Both the position numbers and the translations under genes were made by a program. This document shows positions 34,801-41,599 of a stretch of DNA of 45,073 nucleotides, in pieces (position 1 is the first letter of the stretch; every line of letters starts with the position of its first letter). A model generated the notes under the pieces. It saw nothing but the letters and a program-made list of their open reading frames with translations, did not search any database and was not told the origin of the DNA. This DNA comes from an uncultured Collinsella sp. (GTDB lineage Bacteria; Actinomycetota; Coriobacteriia; Coriobacteriales; Coriobacteriaceae). The stretch lies in assembly GCA_900541125.1 (NCBI GenBank), contig UQIK01000021.1:1-45073 (forward strand), read 5' to 3'.

Positions 34801-34821
34801 ATACATACCGCTAGTATGTAT
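34801..34821. promoter_or_regulatory. TetR-type operator O1 before the MFS gene
   Basis: A perfect inverted repeat ATACATAC-N5-GTATGTAT begins 14 bases upstream of the MFS start, next to the ribosome-binding site. A second site with the same 8-5-8 geometry lies 65 bases away. Confidence 0.75.
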
Positions 34822-34865
34822 TTAATGACTTGAAAAGGGCAGCCGTGGCTACCCTCATAAATCAA

Positions 34866-34886
34866 TTACATACCGTTGGTATCTAT
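34866..34886. promoter_or_regulatory. TetR-type operator O2 before the MFS gene
   Basis: Inverted repeat TTACATAC-N5-GTATCTAT has the same half-site and spacing as O1, with two mismatched positions between its arms. It ends one base from the TetR gene stop. The centre-to-centre distance to O1 is 65 bases, about six helical turns. Confidence 0.7.
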
Positions 34887-34887
34887 A

Positions 34888-35550
34888 TTACCACCCGGCA
34901 CGGTCCCATACGTCCCAAATCAGCGCCGTTGTCTGGAGCACTTCATTACCCAAATCGAGCCCCACCGCGGCCGCCATCTGCGCCAAACATTGCGCGCGAG
35001 CGAGCATTCGACCCTTGTTCTCAAGCGGACGGAACAGCGGCAGCAGCCAAAGATTCGCCAACAACGATACCGCCTCCGCCGCTTCGCGCGGGCATGCACA
35101 CGCAATGGAGCCGTCGGCGATGCCCTCCTCGATCACTGCCAGGAGATAGCCATCGGCCGACTCGTCAAACGAACCCTGGTACTGCATCGCCAGCAGCCGC
35201 GAGCTTTTTACCGGATCTGCCGCAGGATGCATGCGAGCCCATAGCTCGATTTGCGGAACAACGGACTCGGGCGCATAGAGTCGTTTGAGCTTTTGGGCTC
35301 CCGTCATATTGCCAGCACCGAGTGTCGCGCGACGGCGCTCAACAATCGGAGCCATTGCCCGATCAAATGCGGCGTCGAAAATCTCTTCTTTGCTCTTAAA
35401 GTGATGATAGACAGCACCCTTGGTCATGCCATCGAGGTGGTCGACGATGTTTTGAATGCTCGTCCCCTCATAACCCTGTGCGCAGAATAGCTCCAGCGCC
35501 GCGTCGAGAATCTTCGCGACCGTCTCCTCGGGATATTTATTACGACCCAT
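34888..35550 (-). CDS. TetR/AcrR family regulator of the MFS exporter
   Basis: The 220-residue product has a classic TetR DNA-binding domain: RNKYPEETVAKILDAALELF, then QGYEGTSIQNIVDHLDGMTK and GAVYHHFKSKEEIFDAAFDRA. A helical ligand domain follows. I chose ATG 35548-35550 (MGRNKYPEET), which gives the usual family start; the frame reaches 35586 but would begin inside the loop of an inverted repeat. It lies directly upstream of the MFS gene with two operators in the 100-base gap. The match of regulator, exporter and paired operators is a standard efflux arrangement. The ligand is unknown. Confidence 0.88.
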   Translation of the reverse strand: MGRNKYPEETVAKILDAALELFCAQGYEGTSIQNIVDHLDGMTKGAVYHHFKSKEEIFDAAFDRAMAPIVERRRATLGAGNMTGAQKLKRLYAPESVVPQIELWARMHPAADPVKSSRLLAMQYQGSFDESADGYLLAVIEEGIADGSIACACPREAAEAVSLLANLWLLPLFRPLENKGRMLARAQCLAQMAAAVGLDLGNEVLQTTALIWDVWDRAGW

Positions 35551-35557
35551 AATCCGT

Positions 35558-35611
35558 CCATCCGCAACGCAAGTCTTGTTCCTCATTGCAGCATTTTAAC
35601 GTTGCGGATGG
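35558..35611. repeat. Inverted repeat between glnK and the TetR gene
   Basis: Perfect 12-base arms CCATCCGCAACG (35558-35569) and CGTTGCGGATGG (35600-35611) enclose 30 bases. It begins 13 bases beyond the glnK stop and ends 8 bases before the TetR start, in minus sense. It may end glnK transcription or act as an operator; there is no T tract. Confidence 0.65.
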
Positions 35612-35624
35612 CAGGCGGTCGATT

Positions 35625-35963
35625 CTATACCGCGGCGGGGCCGTGTTCGCCGGTACGGATGCGGATAACTTCTTCGACCGGCTCGACCCAAATCTTGCCG
35701 TCGCCGACGGCTCCGGTGCGAGCGGCGTTGCAGATGATGTCGACAATTCCGTCGACGTGCTCGTCGGCACAAATGAGCGTGAACTGTACCTTAGGGATCG
35801 TGTTGACAAGCAACTCGTTGCCGCGCACGTATTCCTTCCAGCCATGCTGCGCGCCGCAGCCCTGCACCTGGTTGATGGTCATACCACGAACATCAGCAGC
35901 AAACAGCGCATCTTTGAGAACCTCAAGCTTCTCGGCACGAACGATCGCCGTAATCTTCTTCAT
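35625..35963 (-). CDS. glnK: Nitrogen regulatory protein P-II (GlnK type)
   Basis: P-II trimers sense 2-oxoglutarate, ATP/ADP and, by modification, glutamine, and block AmtB when nitrogen is plentiful. The 112-residue product has MKKITAIVRAEKLEVLKDAL and the C-terminal signature TGAVGDGKIWVEPVEEVIRI, then RTGE. The T-loop reads GWKEYVRGNELLVNTIPKVQ. Residue 51, the tyrosine that is uridylylated or adenylylated in most P-II proteins, is Leu, and position 46 is Val. GAGAGGAATTC precedes the ATG. It follows amtB on the same strand after 214 bases of repeat-rich sequence. Confidence 0.94.
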   Translation of the reverse strand: MKKITAIVRAEKLEVLKDALFAADVRGMTINQVQGCGAQHGWKEYVRGNELLVNTIPKVQFTLICADEHVDGIVDIICNAARTGAVGDGKIWVEPVEEVIRIRTGEHGPAAV

Positions 35964-36014
35964 AGTGAATTCCTCTCTTTAATAAAAGAAATTGATTGTC
36001 CTTCACATGGCACG

Positions 36015-36181
36015 GGTTTTCCAGGTGCCACAGACCAACCTTGTAGATCAGATAAGTGCAACTAACAGGTCTTAGCAGGTTTCCCAAGTGCCGCAGATCG
36101 GCCTGAAAGAGGAGTGCCGCGTACTTAAGGTACGCAAACGACGATTGAAGGCCGAGGTGCGGTGCTTGGGGAAGCTGCTAA
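36015..36181 (-). repeat. Three related repeats and nested hairpin in the amtB-glnK gap
   Basis: Copies a (36015-36040) and b (36078-36103) are direct repeats matching at 20 of 26 positions, all six differences being transitions. Copy c is inverted: 36150-36181 pairs with 36072-36103 at 26 of 32 positions and overlaps the amtB stop codon. The centre between b and c holds a perfect hairpin GCGTAC-TTAAG-GTACGC (36119-36135). In the message, c could pair with b or with a, giving mutually exclusive hairpins between amtB and glnK. Confidence 0.75.
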
Positions 36182-37455
36182 TCGAGTCCGGAGAACGAAG
36201 GGTAGGCGCTTTCGCCGTGCTGACTCGCATCCAAGCCCAGCGCCTCGTCGGCCTCGTCCACGCGCAGGCTGCCGTGGAACAGCGCCTTGACCACCGCGGC
36301 GATCACCAAGTCGAGCATCAGCACAATAACGACCGTCACCACAATGCCCAGAACCTGCGAGACAAGCAGCGACACGTCGCCCGTATAGAACAGGCCGCCC
36401 TTACCGGTCCACGAGAGCTCCGGCACGCAGAACAGGCCCGTGAGCACGCCACCCAAGATGCCGCCAATGCCGTGGCAGCCAAACGCGTCGAGCGCGTCGT
36501 CGTAGCCGAACTTGGTCTTAAGATGGCTGATGGCCAGGTAGCAGACAGGCGAGACGATCAGGCCCATGACCAGCGCCGCCCACGGCTCGACAAAGCCCGC
36601 GCCCGGCGTGACCACCACGAGGCCCGCAACCAGACCAGTGCTGGCGCCCACCAGCGTGGGGCGACCGGTGTGCACGCGCTCGACGGCAAGCCACGAGACC
36701 ATGCCCGCCGCGCTGGCCGTCACGGTGTTGAGGATGGCGAGCGCCGCCACGGCGTCGGCCTTAAACTCGCTGCCGCCGTTAAAGCCAAACCAGCCAAACC
36801 AAAGCAGGCCGGCGCCCAGCGCCACAAACGGCACGTTATGCGGACGATAGCTCACCATGCCAAAACCGCGACGACGGCCGAGCATTAAGCAGAGAATCAG
36901 GCCGGTAAGACCGGACGAAATGTGCACCACGTCGCCACCGGCAAAGTCGAGTGCGCCGATGATGTCGCCGATAAAGGAGCCATCGCCGCCCCAAACCATG
37001 TGGGCGAGCGGCGCATAGACTACGAGCAGCCAAATGCCCAGGAAGGCCGTCATGGCACCAAACTTAACGCGACCTGCCAGGCTGCCCGTGACGATAGCGG
37101 CGGTGATCATGGCAAACGCCATCTGGAAGGCGATGTTGATGATCTGAGGGTAGACGGCACCGTCCGCAGCATTGCCCTCGGCCGCCTGCAGCACCTGGTG
37201 GAGCACCGGCAGGCACAGCAGCTGGTCAAGGCCTCCAATAAACGGGCTCGAGCCGTCGCCACCGTAGGCCAGCGACCAGCCGGCGACAATCCACAGCACA
37301 CCAACCAGGCCAATAGCGCCAAAGCACATAAGCATGGTGTTGATGACATTTTTGCGCCTGGACAGGCCGCCATAGAAAAACGCCAGACCCGGTGTCATTA
37401 AAAACACGAGCATGGTGCAGATGAGCATAAACGTTGTCGATCCCGTATCGTACAT
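36178..37455 (-). CDS. amtB: Ammonium transporter
   Basis: AmtB trimers conduct ammonium into the cell and are gated by GlnK. The 425-residue product has eleven spans, with the signature FYGGLSRRKNVINTM at the start, the twin pore histidines in APLAHMVWG and DAFGCHGIGGI, and GDVVHISSGLTGLI. I chose ATG 37453-37455 with GGGGGAG upstream; the frame to 37512 starts in leader sequence. The leader contains hairpins (CTGGT-GTAG-ACCAG at 37512-37525; GGCGTT-GTTA-AACGCC at 37531-37546) and 20-base-spaced repeats. glnK lies downstream. The pair is the standard nitrogen uptake module. Confidence 0.95.
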   Translation of the reverse strand: MYDTGSTTFMLICTMLVFLMTPGLAFFYGGLSRRKNVINTMLMCFGAIGLVGVLWIVAGWSLAYGGDGSSPFIGGLDQLLCLPVLHQVLQAAEGNAADGAVYPQIINIAFQMAFAMITAAIVTGSLAGRVKFGAMTAFLGIWLLVVYAPLAHMVWGGDGSFIGDIIGALDFAGGDVVHISSGLTGLILCLMLGRRRGFGMVSYRPHNVPFVALGAGLLWFGWFGFNGGSEFKADAVAALAILNTVTASAAGMVSWLAVERVHTGRPTLVGASTGLVAGLVVVTPGAGFVEPWAALVMGLIVSPVCYLAISHLKTKFGYDDALDAFGCHGIGGILGGVLTGLFCVPELSWTGKGGLFYTGDVSLLVSQVLGIVVTVVIVLMLDLVIAAVVKALFHGSLRVDEADEALGLDASQHGESAYPSFSGLD

Positions 37456-37558
37456 TCGCTCCCCCTTGGTCGTATGAACGTTGTCGGCGCCCATAATGCG
37501 GCCGAGGGGCAACTGGTGTAGACCAGATACGGCGTTGTTAAACGCCGCGTTGTCGAAT

Positions 37559-37592
37559 GGAAACGGTGCCGCAATCTTGGAAACGGCGCGGC
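37559..37592 (-). promoter_or_regulatory. Direct repeats upstream of amtB
   Basis: GGAAACGGTGCCGC (37559-37572) and GGAAACGGCGCGGC (37579-37592) repeat at a 20-base period, two helical turns, and a partial third GCGAAACG follows near 37600. They lie about 105-140 bases before the amtB start. They could bind a nitrogen regulator. They do not match the GlnR box as I know it. Confidence 0.4.
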
Positions 37593-37653
37593 AACGGGCG
37601 CGAAACGAACGGGAAATACGCGAGCAAGGGAGCCGTGAGCGCGCCCGTCCCGG

Positions 37654-38673
37654 CTAGCGCCGAAACAGCTCGTGGGCGCGGTCGCGGAGATTAGTTGCTC
37701 GAATGACACCTTCGTAGCGATTGATGCGCAAGCGCGGGAAGGCGTTAAAGAAGCGTAGGTCGCGGCGGCTGAGTGACACGCTCGGCACCGGACGGCTCAT
37801 GCGCTTGCCGGCAAGGCGGCGACTGAGCGACGGACGCGGCATGCTCGGCGCGGCATCGGCCACGCGGCGGGCGGCAAGCGCCAGGCCGCGAGCACCATCC
37901 GCGATAAACGTCGGCATCGAAGCCTTCTCACGAAGGGCATCGAGCGTCGCGTCGCCCAGCTCCGCCAGCCATGCGTTAACGGCACGGCTGCGGATATGCG
38001 TCTGTGCCACCGAGTCGATCGCCGAATCGGGAATACGTTCGAGCATGGAGCCGGACGCATCGGCAAGCGACTCGTTAATGCGGTCGGCAAGGTCGGCGCG
38101 CACACGCTCCAGCTGATCGGACAGACGCCGCCAACTGGCCAAAGAGCATGCCGCGTCGACCATCATCGCGACCGCGACGATAAAGGCGGACAGCCGCACA
38201 ATCAGCACCGGCAGATGGCCAAGCAGCCCCAGCAATGCCGGCTCCACTAAACGACAAATACACAACGCACCCAAGCCAAACGCGCATGCCCAGTACAGGC
38301 AGATGCGTCCGTGCAGGTTAAACGGCAGGTGCGAATAGTCCCAAAAGCGAGCGCCCGTTGTTTTTTCCAACAGCACGCCTACGCTGTACTCAATCACGCT
38401 GCATACGAGCGCTGCAGCGACAAACTGGCTCGAGGCATCCGGAATCCCGCGCAACAGCAGCCAGCAGGCAATGCCGCCCGCGCCATAGATTGGGCAGCAC
38501 GGCCCCAGCAAAAAGCCGCTGTTGGCAAATCGTCCGTGATTAAGCATGGCGCATACTGTCGACTCCCATGCCCAGCCGCAAAACCCGTAAAAGGCAAACG
38601 AGAGCACCAGTGCCGAGAGTGGGCAGGCGGCAAGCGTCGCGCCACCAAACGCCATATCAATCGCGGTCCCCAC
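37654..38673 (-). CDS. Putative ABC-transporter type IV (CmpB-like) membrane protein
   Basis: The 339-residue product resembles the CmpB-like putative ABC-transporter family: five or so spans in the first 165 residues with the family pattern FYGFCGWAWESTVC, NSGFLLGPCCPIYGAGG, LEKTTGARFWDYSHLPFNLH and GRICLYWACAFGLGAL. About 170 cytosolic residues follow, helical then basic and Ser/Arg-rich (LSRRLAGKRMSRPVPSVSLS). The function is not known and no ABC ATPase is adjacent. The start is GTG (38671-38673) behind GGAGAGGG, three bases after the stop of the HD-domain gene, so the two are translationally linked. Confidence 0.8.
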   Translation of the reverse strand: MGTAIDMAFGGATLAACPLSALVLSFAFYGFCGWAWESTVCAMLNHGRFANSGFLLGPCCPIYGAGGIACWLLLRGIPDASSQFVAAALVCSVIEYSVGVLLEKTTGARFWDYSHLPFNLHGRICLYWACAFGLGALCICRLVEPALLGLLGHLPVLIVRLSAFIVAVAMMVDAACSLASWRRLSDQLERVRADLADRINESLADASGSMLERIPDSAIDSVAQTHIRSRAVNAWLAELGDATLDALREKASMPTFIADGARGLALAARRVADAAPSMPRPSLSRRLAGKRMSRPVPSVSLSRRDLRFFNAFPRLRINRYEGVIRATNLRDRAHELFRR

Positions 38674-38676
38674 CGT

Positions 38677-39213
38677 CTACCCTCTCCTCTTTTCGCTCGA
38701 TTCGCCACTCACGCCATCGTCCGCCTCGTCCTTGCGCGGTAGACGGCAGGCGACCGTCTCGCGCAGAGCACACCATTTATCCGCCAGGCACACAATCCAT
38801 GCCTCACGGCACGTCGGCGGCACCGGCACCAGCGGAAACATATGCCGCACGATGATATTCCGCTCGCGCGGCGTCAGCTCAAAATCTTCTTCCGCACGTG
38901 CCAGGGCAAAAAACGGGTGGCGAAAGCCATGCAGCCGATGGCTTGGGTCGGGATCGTGCCAGTCATAGAGAAAGTAATCGTGCAGCAGGGCCCCGCGCAA
39001 CAACGAAGCACGGTCGACCGAAATGCCGGCACGGCCCAAGCGCTCGGCAAAGGACAGGCTCGCCCGCGCTACCGAAGTCACATGTGCATAGACCGTCACG
39101 TCGCCATGCTGGATAAACTCGTGCGTCAGGTCCAAGCGGCCCGCCTGGGCCAGCTGGCGGGCGGCATAGTCGACCTCGTGCGCGATTTTTTCGGCACGAA
39201 CGGCATCGGACAT
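38677..39213 (-). CDS. HD-domain phosphohydrolase-like protein
   Basis: The 178-residue product has a probable HD domain: HEFIQHGDVTVYAHVTSVAR supplies the first His, GALLHDYFLYDWHD the HD doublet, and VCLADKWCALRE the distal Asp. This fits metal-dependent phosphohydrolases acting on nucleotides or similar compounds; the substrate is unknown. I chose ATG 39211-39213, which follows GGAAGGAGGCAGC; the frame to 39285 has no site. It forms a two-gene operon with the CmpB-like gene, three bases apart. Confidence 0.83.
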   Translation of the reverse strand: MSDAVRAEKIAHEVDYAARQLAQAGRLDLTHEFIQHGDVTVYAHVTSVARASLSFAERLGRAGISVDRASLLRGALLHDYFLYDWHDPDPSHRLHGFRHPFFALARAEEDFELTPRERNIIVRHMFPLVPVPPTCREAWIVCLADKWCALRETVACRLPRKDEADDGVSGESSEKRRG

Positions 39214-39441
39214 GCTGCCTCCTTCCAGCGACTCACGGCGACAAGCCACGGCCTGTGCACAATCGATAAAAACATCATGGAACATATCAGTATGGCATCG
39301 GACAAAACGTTTTGCCCCACCAGTTGGCGAATTACCGCGCCGCCGTCACATATCAAACGCCAAAATGTGCGAGACTGTCTTGTGCAATTGTGCCGGCCGA
39401 GGGAGTGCCGGCGCACGATTCGCATGGAGTAACCCACAACG

Positions 39442-41223
39442 ATGCTGCTTACGCAAACGACAACGCCCGAGGACGTCAAGGCTCTCGACCGCGCCGAGCT
39501 TCCGCTGCTCTGCGGCGAGATCCGTCAGGCAATCCTCGAAAGCTCCGCCGCCGTCGGCGGGCACGTTGCCCCCAACTTGGGCGTCGTTGAGCTTACGGTT
39601 GCGCTTCATCGCGTGTTCAACTCCCCCATCGACAAGATTGTCTTTGACGTTTCGCACCAGACCTACGCCCATAAGGCGCTGACTGGGCGCGCGTACACTT
39701 ATATCGATCCGGAGCGTTATGGTGAGGCTTCTGGCTTTGCCAATCCCGACGAGTCCGAGCACGACCTGTTCGCCATGGGTCACACCTCCACGTCGGTGAG
39801 CCTGGGCTGCGGCCTGGCGCACGCTCGTGACCTGGCGGGCGATACGTACAACGTCATCACCGTTATTGGCGACGGATCGCTTTCGGGCGGCCTGGCGTTT
39901 GAGGGCTTTAACAATGCCGCCGATCTCGACAGCAACCTGATCATCATCGTCAACGATAACGACCAGTCCATTGCCGAGAACCATGGCGGCCTGTATCGCA
40001 ATCTGGCCGAGCTGCGAGCCAGCAACGGTACCTGTGAGCGCAACGTTTTCCGCGCGATGGGGCTCGACTACCGCTATCTGGACGCCGGTAACGACGTGTT
40101 GGCCCTCGTCGACGCGTTGCAGGAACTGCGCAATATCAATCATCCCATCGTGCTGCACGTCTCCACCACCAAGGGCAAGGGCTTTGAGCCGGCCCAGAAC
40201 GACCCCGAACGCTGGCATCACGTGGGTCCGTTTGACATGGCAACTGGACGCAAGCTCTGCCCGGGCCATCCGAGCGAGCCTGCGCCGCGCACCTATGCCG
40301 ACATTACGGGCGAGGCCCTGAGCGCTGCTATCGAGCGCGATCCGCAGGTCGTGGGCATCACGGCCGCCACACCCTACATCATGGGCTTTACACCCGAGCT
40401 TCGCGCTGCCGCCGGCAAACAGTTCGTCGATGTGGGCATTGCCGAGGAGCACGCCGTGACCTTTGCCACCGCGCTTGCGCGCTCGGGCGCCAAGCCAGTC
40501 TTTGGTGTGTACGGCACGTTTTTGCAGCGCGCCTACGACGAACTCTGGCACGACCTGTGCCTCAACGACGCCCCGGCAACCATTTTGGTGTTTGGTGCGT
40601 CAATCTTTGGCACCACGTCCGAGACGCACCTCTCGTTCTTTGATATTTCCATGCTGGGCGGTCTTCCCAACATGCACTACTTGGCGCCGGCCTGCATGGA
40701 GGAATATCTGTCCATGCTGAGCTGGTCGCTCGACCACCGCGAGCATCCCGTGGCGATCCGCGTACCGGGCATCGGCCTGGTGAGCCGTCCCGACCTTGCG
40801 CCCGCCGAAGACACCGACTACAGCGCCGTTCGCTACAACGCGGTGCGCCAGGGTCGCGACGTAGCCGTGCTCGCACTCGGCGATTTCTTTGAGCTGGGCG
40901 AGCGCATGGCAAACCGCTTGGCCGCCGAGTACGGCATCGAGGCCACGCTCGTCAACCCTCGCTTTGCAACCGAGCTTGACCGCGAGTTCCTCGACAGCCT
41001 TGCCGCCGAGCATCGCGTCGTCGTCACCCTCGAGGACGGCATCTTGGACGGCGGCTGGGGCGAGCGCGTAGCATGTTATCTGGCATGCACGCCGTTGCGC
41101 ACGCGCACCTTCGGCATCGCCAAGGGCTTCCCCGACCGCTACGACCCCAACGAACTGCTCGCGCAGAACGGCATGACGGTCGAGAACATGGCCGCCGAAG
41201 CCGCGAGACTACTCAACGAGTAA
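39442..41223 (+). CDS. dxs: 1-deoxy-D-xylulose-5-phosphate synthase, short divergent type
   Basis: DXS condenses pyruvate and glyceraldehyde 3-phosphate with thiamine diphosphate, the entry to the MEP isoprenoid pathway and to thiamine and pyridoxal. The 593-residue product is shorter than the usual 620-640. It keeps GGHVAPNLGVVELTVALH, the TPP motif GDGSLSGGLAFEGFNNAADL with ND downstream, and the DVGIAEEHAVTF glutamate. It differs at DVSHQTYAHK (normally DVGHQ) and at LVFGASIFGTTSETHLSFFD, where standard enzymes have an RAG...DG-TH motif. RVPGIG replaces the YPRG arginine. It resembles the short DXS clade known from Firmicutes. GGAGTAA precedes the ATG. Confidence 0.88.
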   Translation: MLLTQTTTPEDVKALDRAELPLLCGEIRQAILESSAAVGGHVAPNLGVVELTVALHRVFNSPIDKIVFDVSHQTYAHKALTGRAYTYIDPERYGEASGFANPDESEHDLFAMGHTSTSVSLGCGLAHARDLAGDTYNVITVIGDGSLSGGLAFEGFNNAADLDSNLIIIVNDNDQSIAENHGGLYRNLAELRASNGTCERNVFRAMGLDYRYLDAGNDVLALVDALQELRNINHPIVLHVSTTKGKGFEPAQNDPERWHHVGPFDMATGRKLCPGHPSEPAPRTYADITGEALSAAIERDPQVVGITAATPYIMGFTPELRAAAGKQFVDVGIAEEHAVTFATALARSGAKPVFGVYGTFLQRAYDELWHDLCLNDAPATILVFGASIFGTTSETHLSFFDISMLGGLPNMHYLAPACMEEYLSMLSWSLDHREHPVAIRVPGIGLVSRPDLAPAEDTDYSAVRYNAVRQGRDVAVLALGDFFELGERMANRLAAEYGIEATLVNPRFATELDREFLDSLAAEHRVVVTLEDGILDGGWGERVACYLACTPLRTRTFGIAKGFPDRYDPNELLAQNGMTVENMAAEAARLLNE

Positions 41224-41225
41224 GA

Positions 41226-41267
41226 AAACCTCCGCAAGGAAAGCACCCCTGCGGAGGTTTTTATTTT
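41226..41267 (+). terminator. Rho-independent terminator of dxs
   Basis: Arms AAACCTCCGC (41226-41235) and GCGGAGGTTT (41251-41260) are perfect and are followed by TTATTTT. It starts two bases after the stop codon. Confidence 0.9.
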
Positions 41268-41280
41268 CGCGACGCGATTA

Positions 41281-41415
41281 TCTCAATCTGTAACATCTAG
41301 GGCCCGAATTCCCGTCTATCTGTTACAGATCGAGACATTCGAATTCCCCTGAAGAGAAAATCTCAATCTGTAACAGTTACTCGGCAAAAATGGCTGCAGA
41401 TGTTACAGATTGAGA
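41281..41415. repeat. Four alternating 15-bp repeats at exact 40-bp period
   Basis: TCTCAATCTGTAACA occurs at 41281-41295 and 41361-41375. Its reverse complement occurs at 41321-41335 (one change, C for T) and 41401-41415. All three spacers are exactly 25 bases and unrelated in sequence. Each neighbouring pair can form a hairpin, and the inner repeats could pair with either neighbour. The array lies between the dxs terminator and the promoter of the ABC lipoprotein gene. I do not know a described family for it. Confidence 0.9.
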
Positions 41416-41449
41416 CAAAACAGCGAGACAGGCCACCACATCTGCAAGA

Positions 41450-41486
41450 ACCGCCACAAAGGCGCCTGTCCCTTTTTGGTAGACAG
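41450..41486 (+). repeat. CCTGTCCC-core hairpin, copy 6 (degenerate stem)
   Basis: ACCGCCACAAAGGCGCCTGT and the following CCCTTTTTGG match copies 4 and 5 in the core. The outer stem is imperfect (ACCGCCA against TGGTAGA); CTGTC/GACAG (41466-41470 with 41482-41486) offers an alternative pairing. It lies 41 bases upstream of the lipoprotein promoter. Confidence 0.65.
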
Positions 41487-41526
41487 AATAACCCATAAGG
41501 TAAGTATGTTTCTGAGTTATTTCGTG

Positions 41527-41556
41527 TTGACCCATTTGAGCGCGATAGGGTATAAC
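41527..41556 (+). promoter_or_regulatory. Sigma-70 type promoter of the amino-acid ABC operon
   Basis: TTGACC (41527-41532) and TATAAC (41551-41556) are separated by 18 bases, 44 bases before the lipoprotein start codon. It is the clearest promoter in the window. Confidence 0.72.
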
Positions 41557-41599
41557 TCTACTCAACCGCTAGGGATTTTATTGAGAAAGGTGTTCTACC

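Noticed and set aside
35551..35586. Upstream start of the TetR gene (MRNKTCVADGRIM)
   Set aside because: It would place the start inside the loop of a 12-base inverted repeat without a ribosome-binding site; MGRNKYPEET is the usual type of start.
37559..37592. A GlnR box upstream of amtB
   Set aside because: The spacing and half-site order do not fit the alternating GTnAC/GAAAC pattern; only direct GGAAACGG repeats are present.
41281..41415. The four 15-bp repeats as a CRISPR array
   Set aside because: The repeats are too short, alternate in orientation, number only four, and no cas gene or leader is present.
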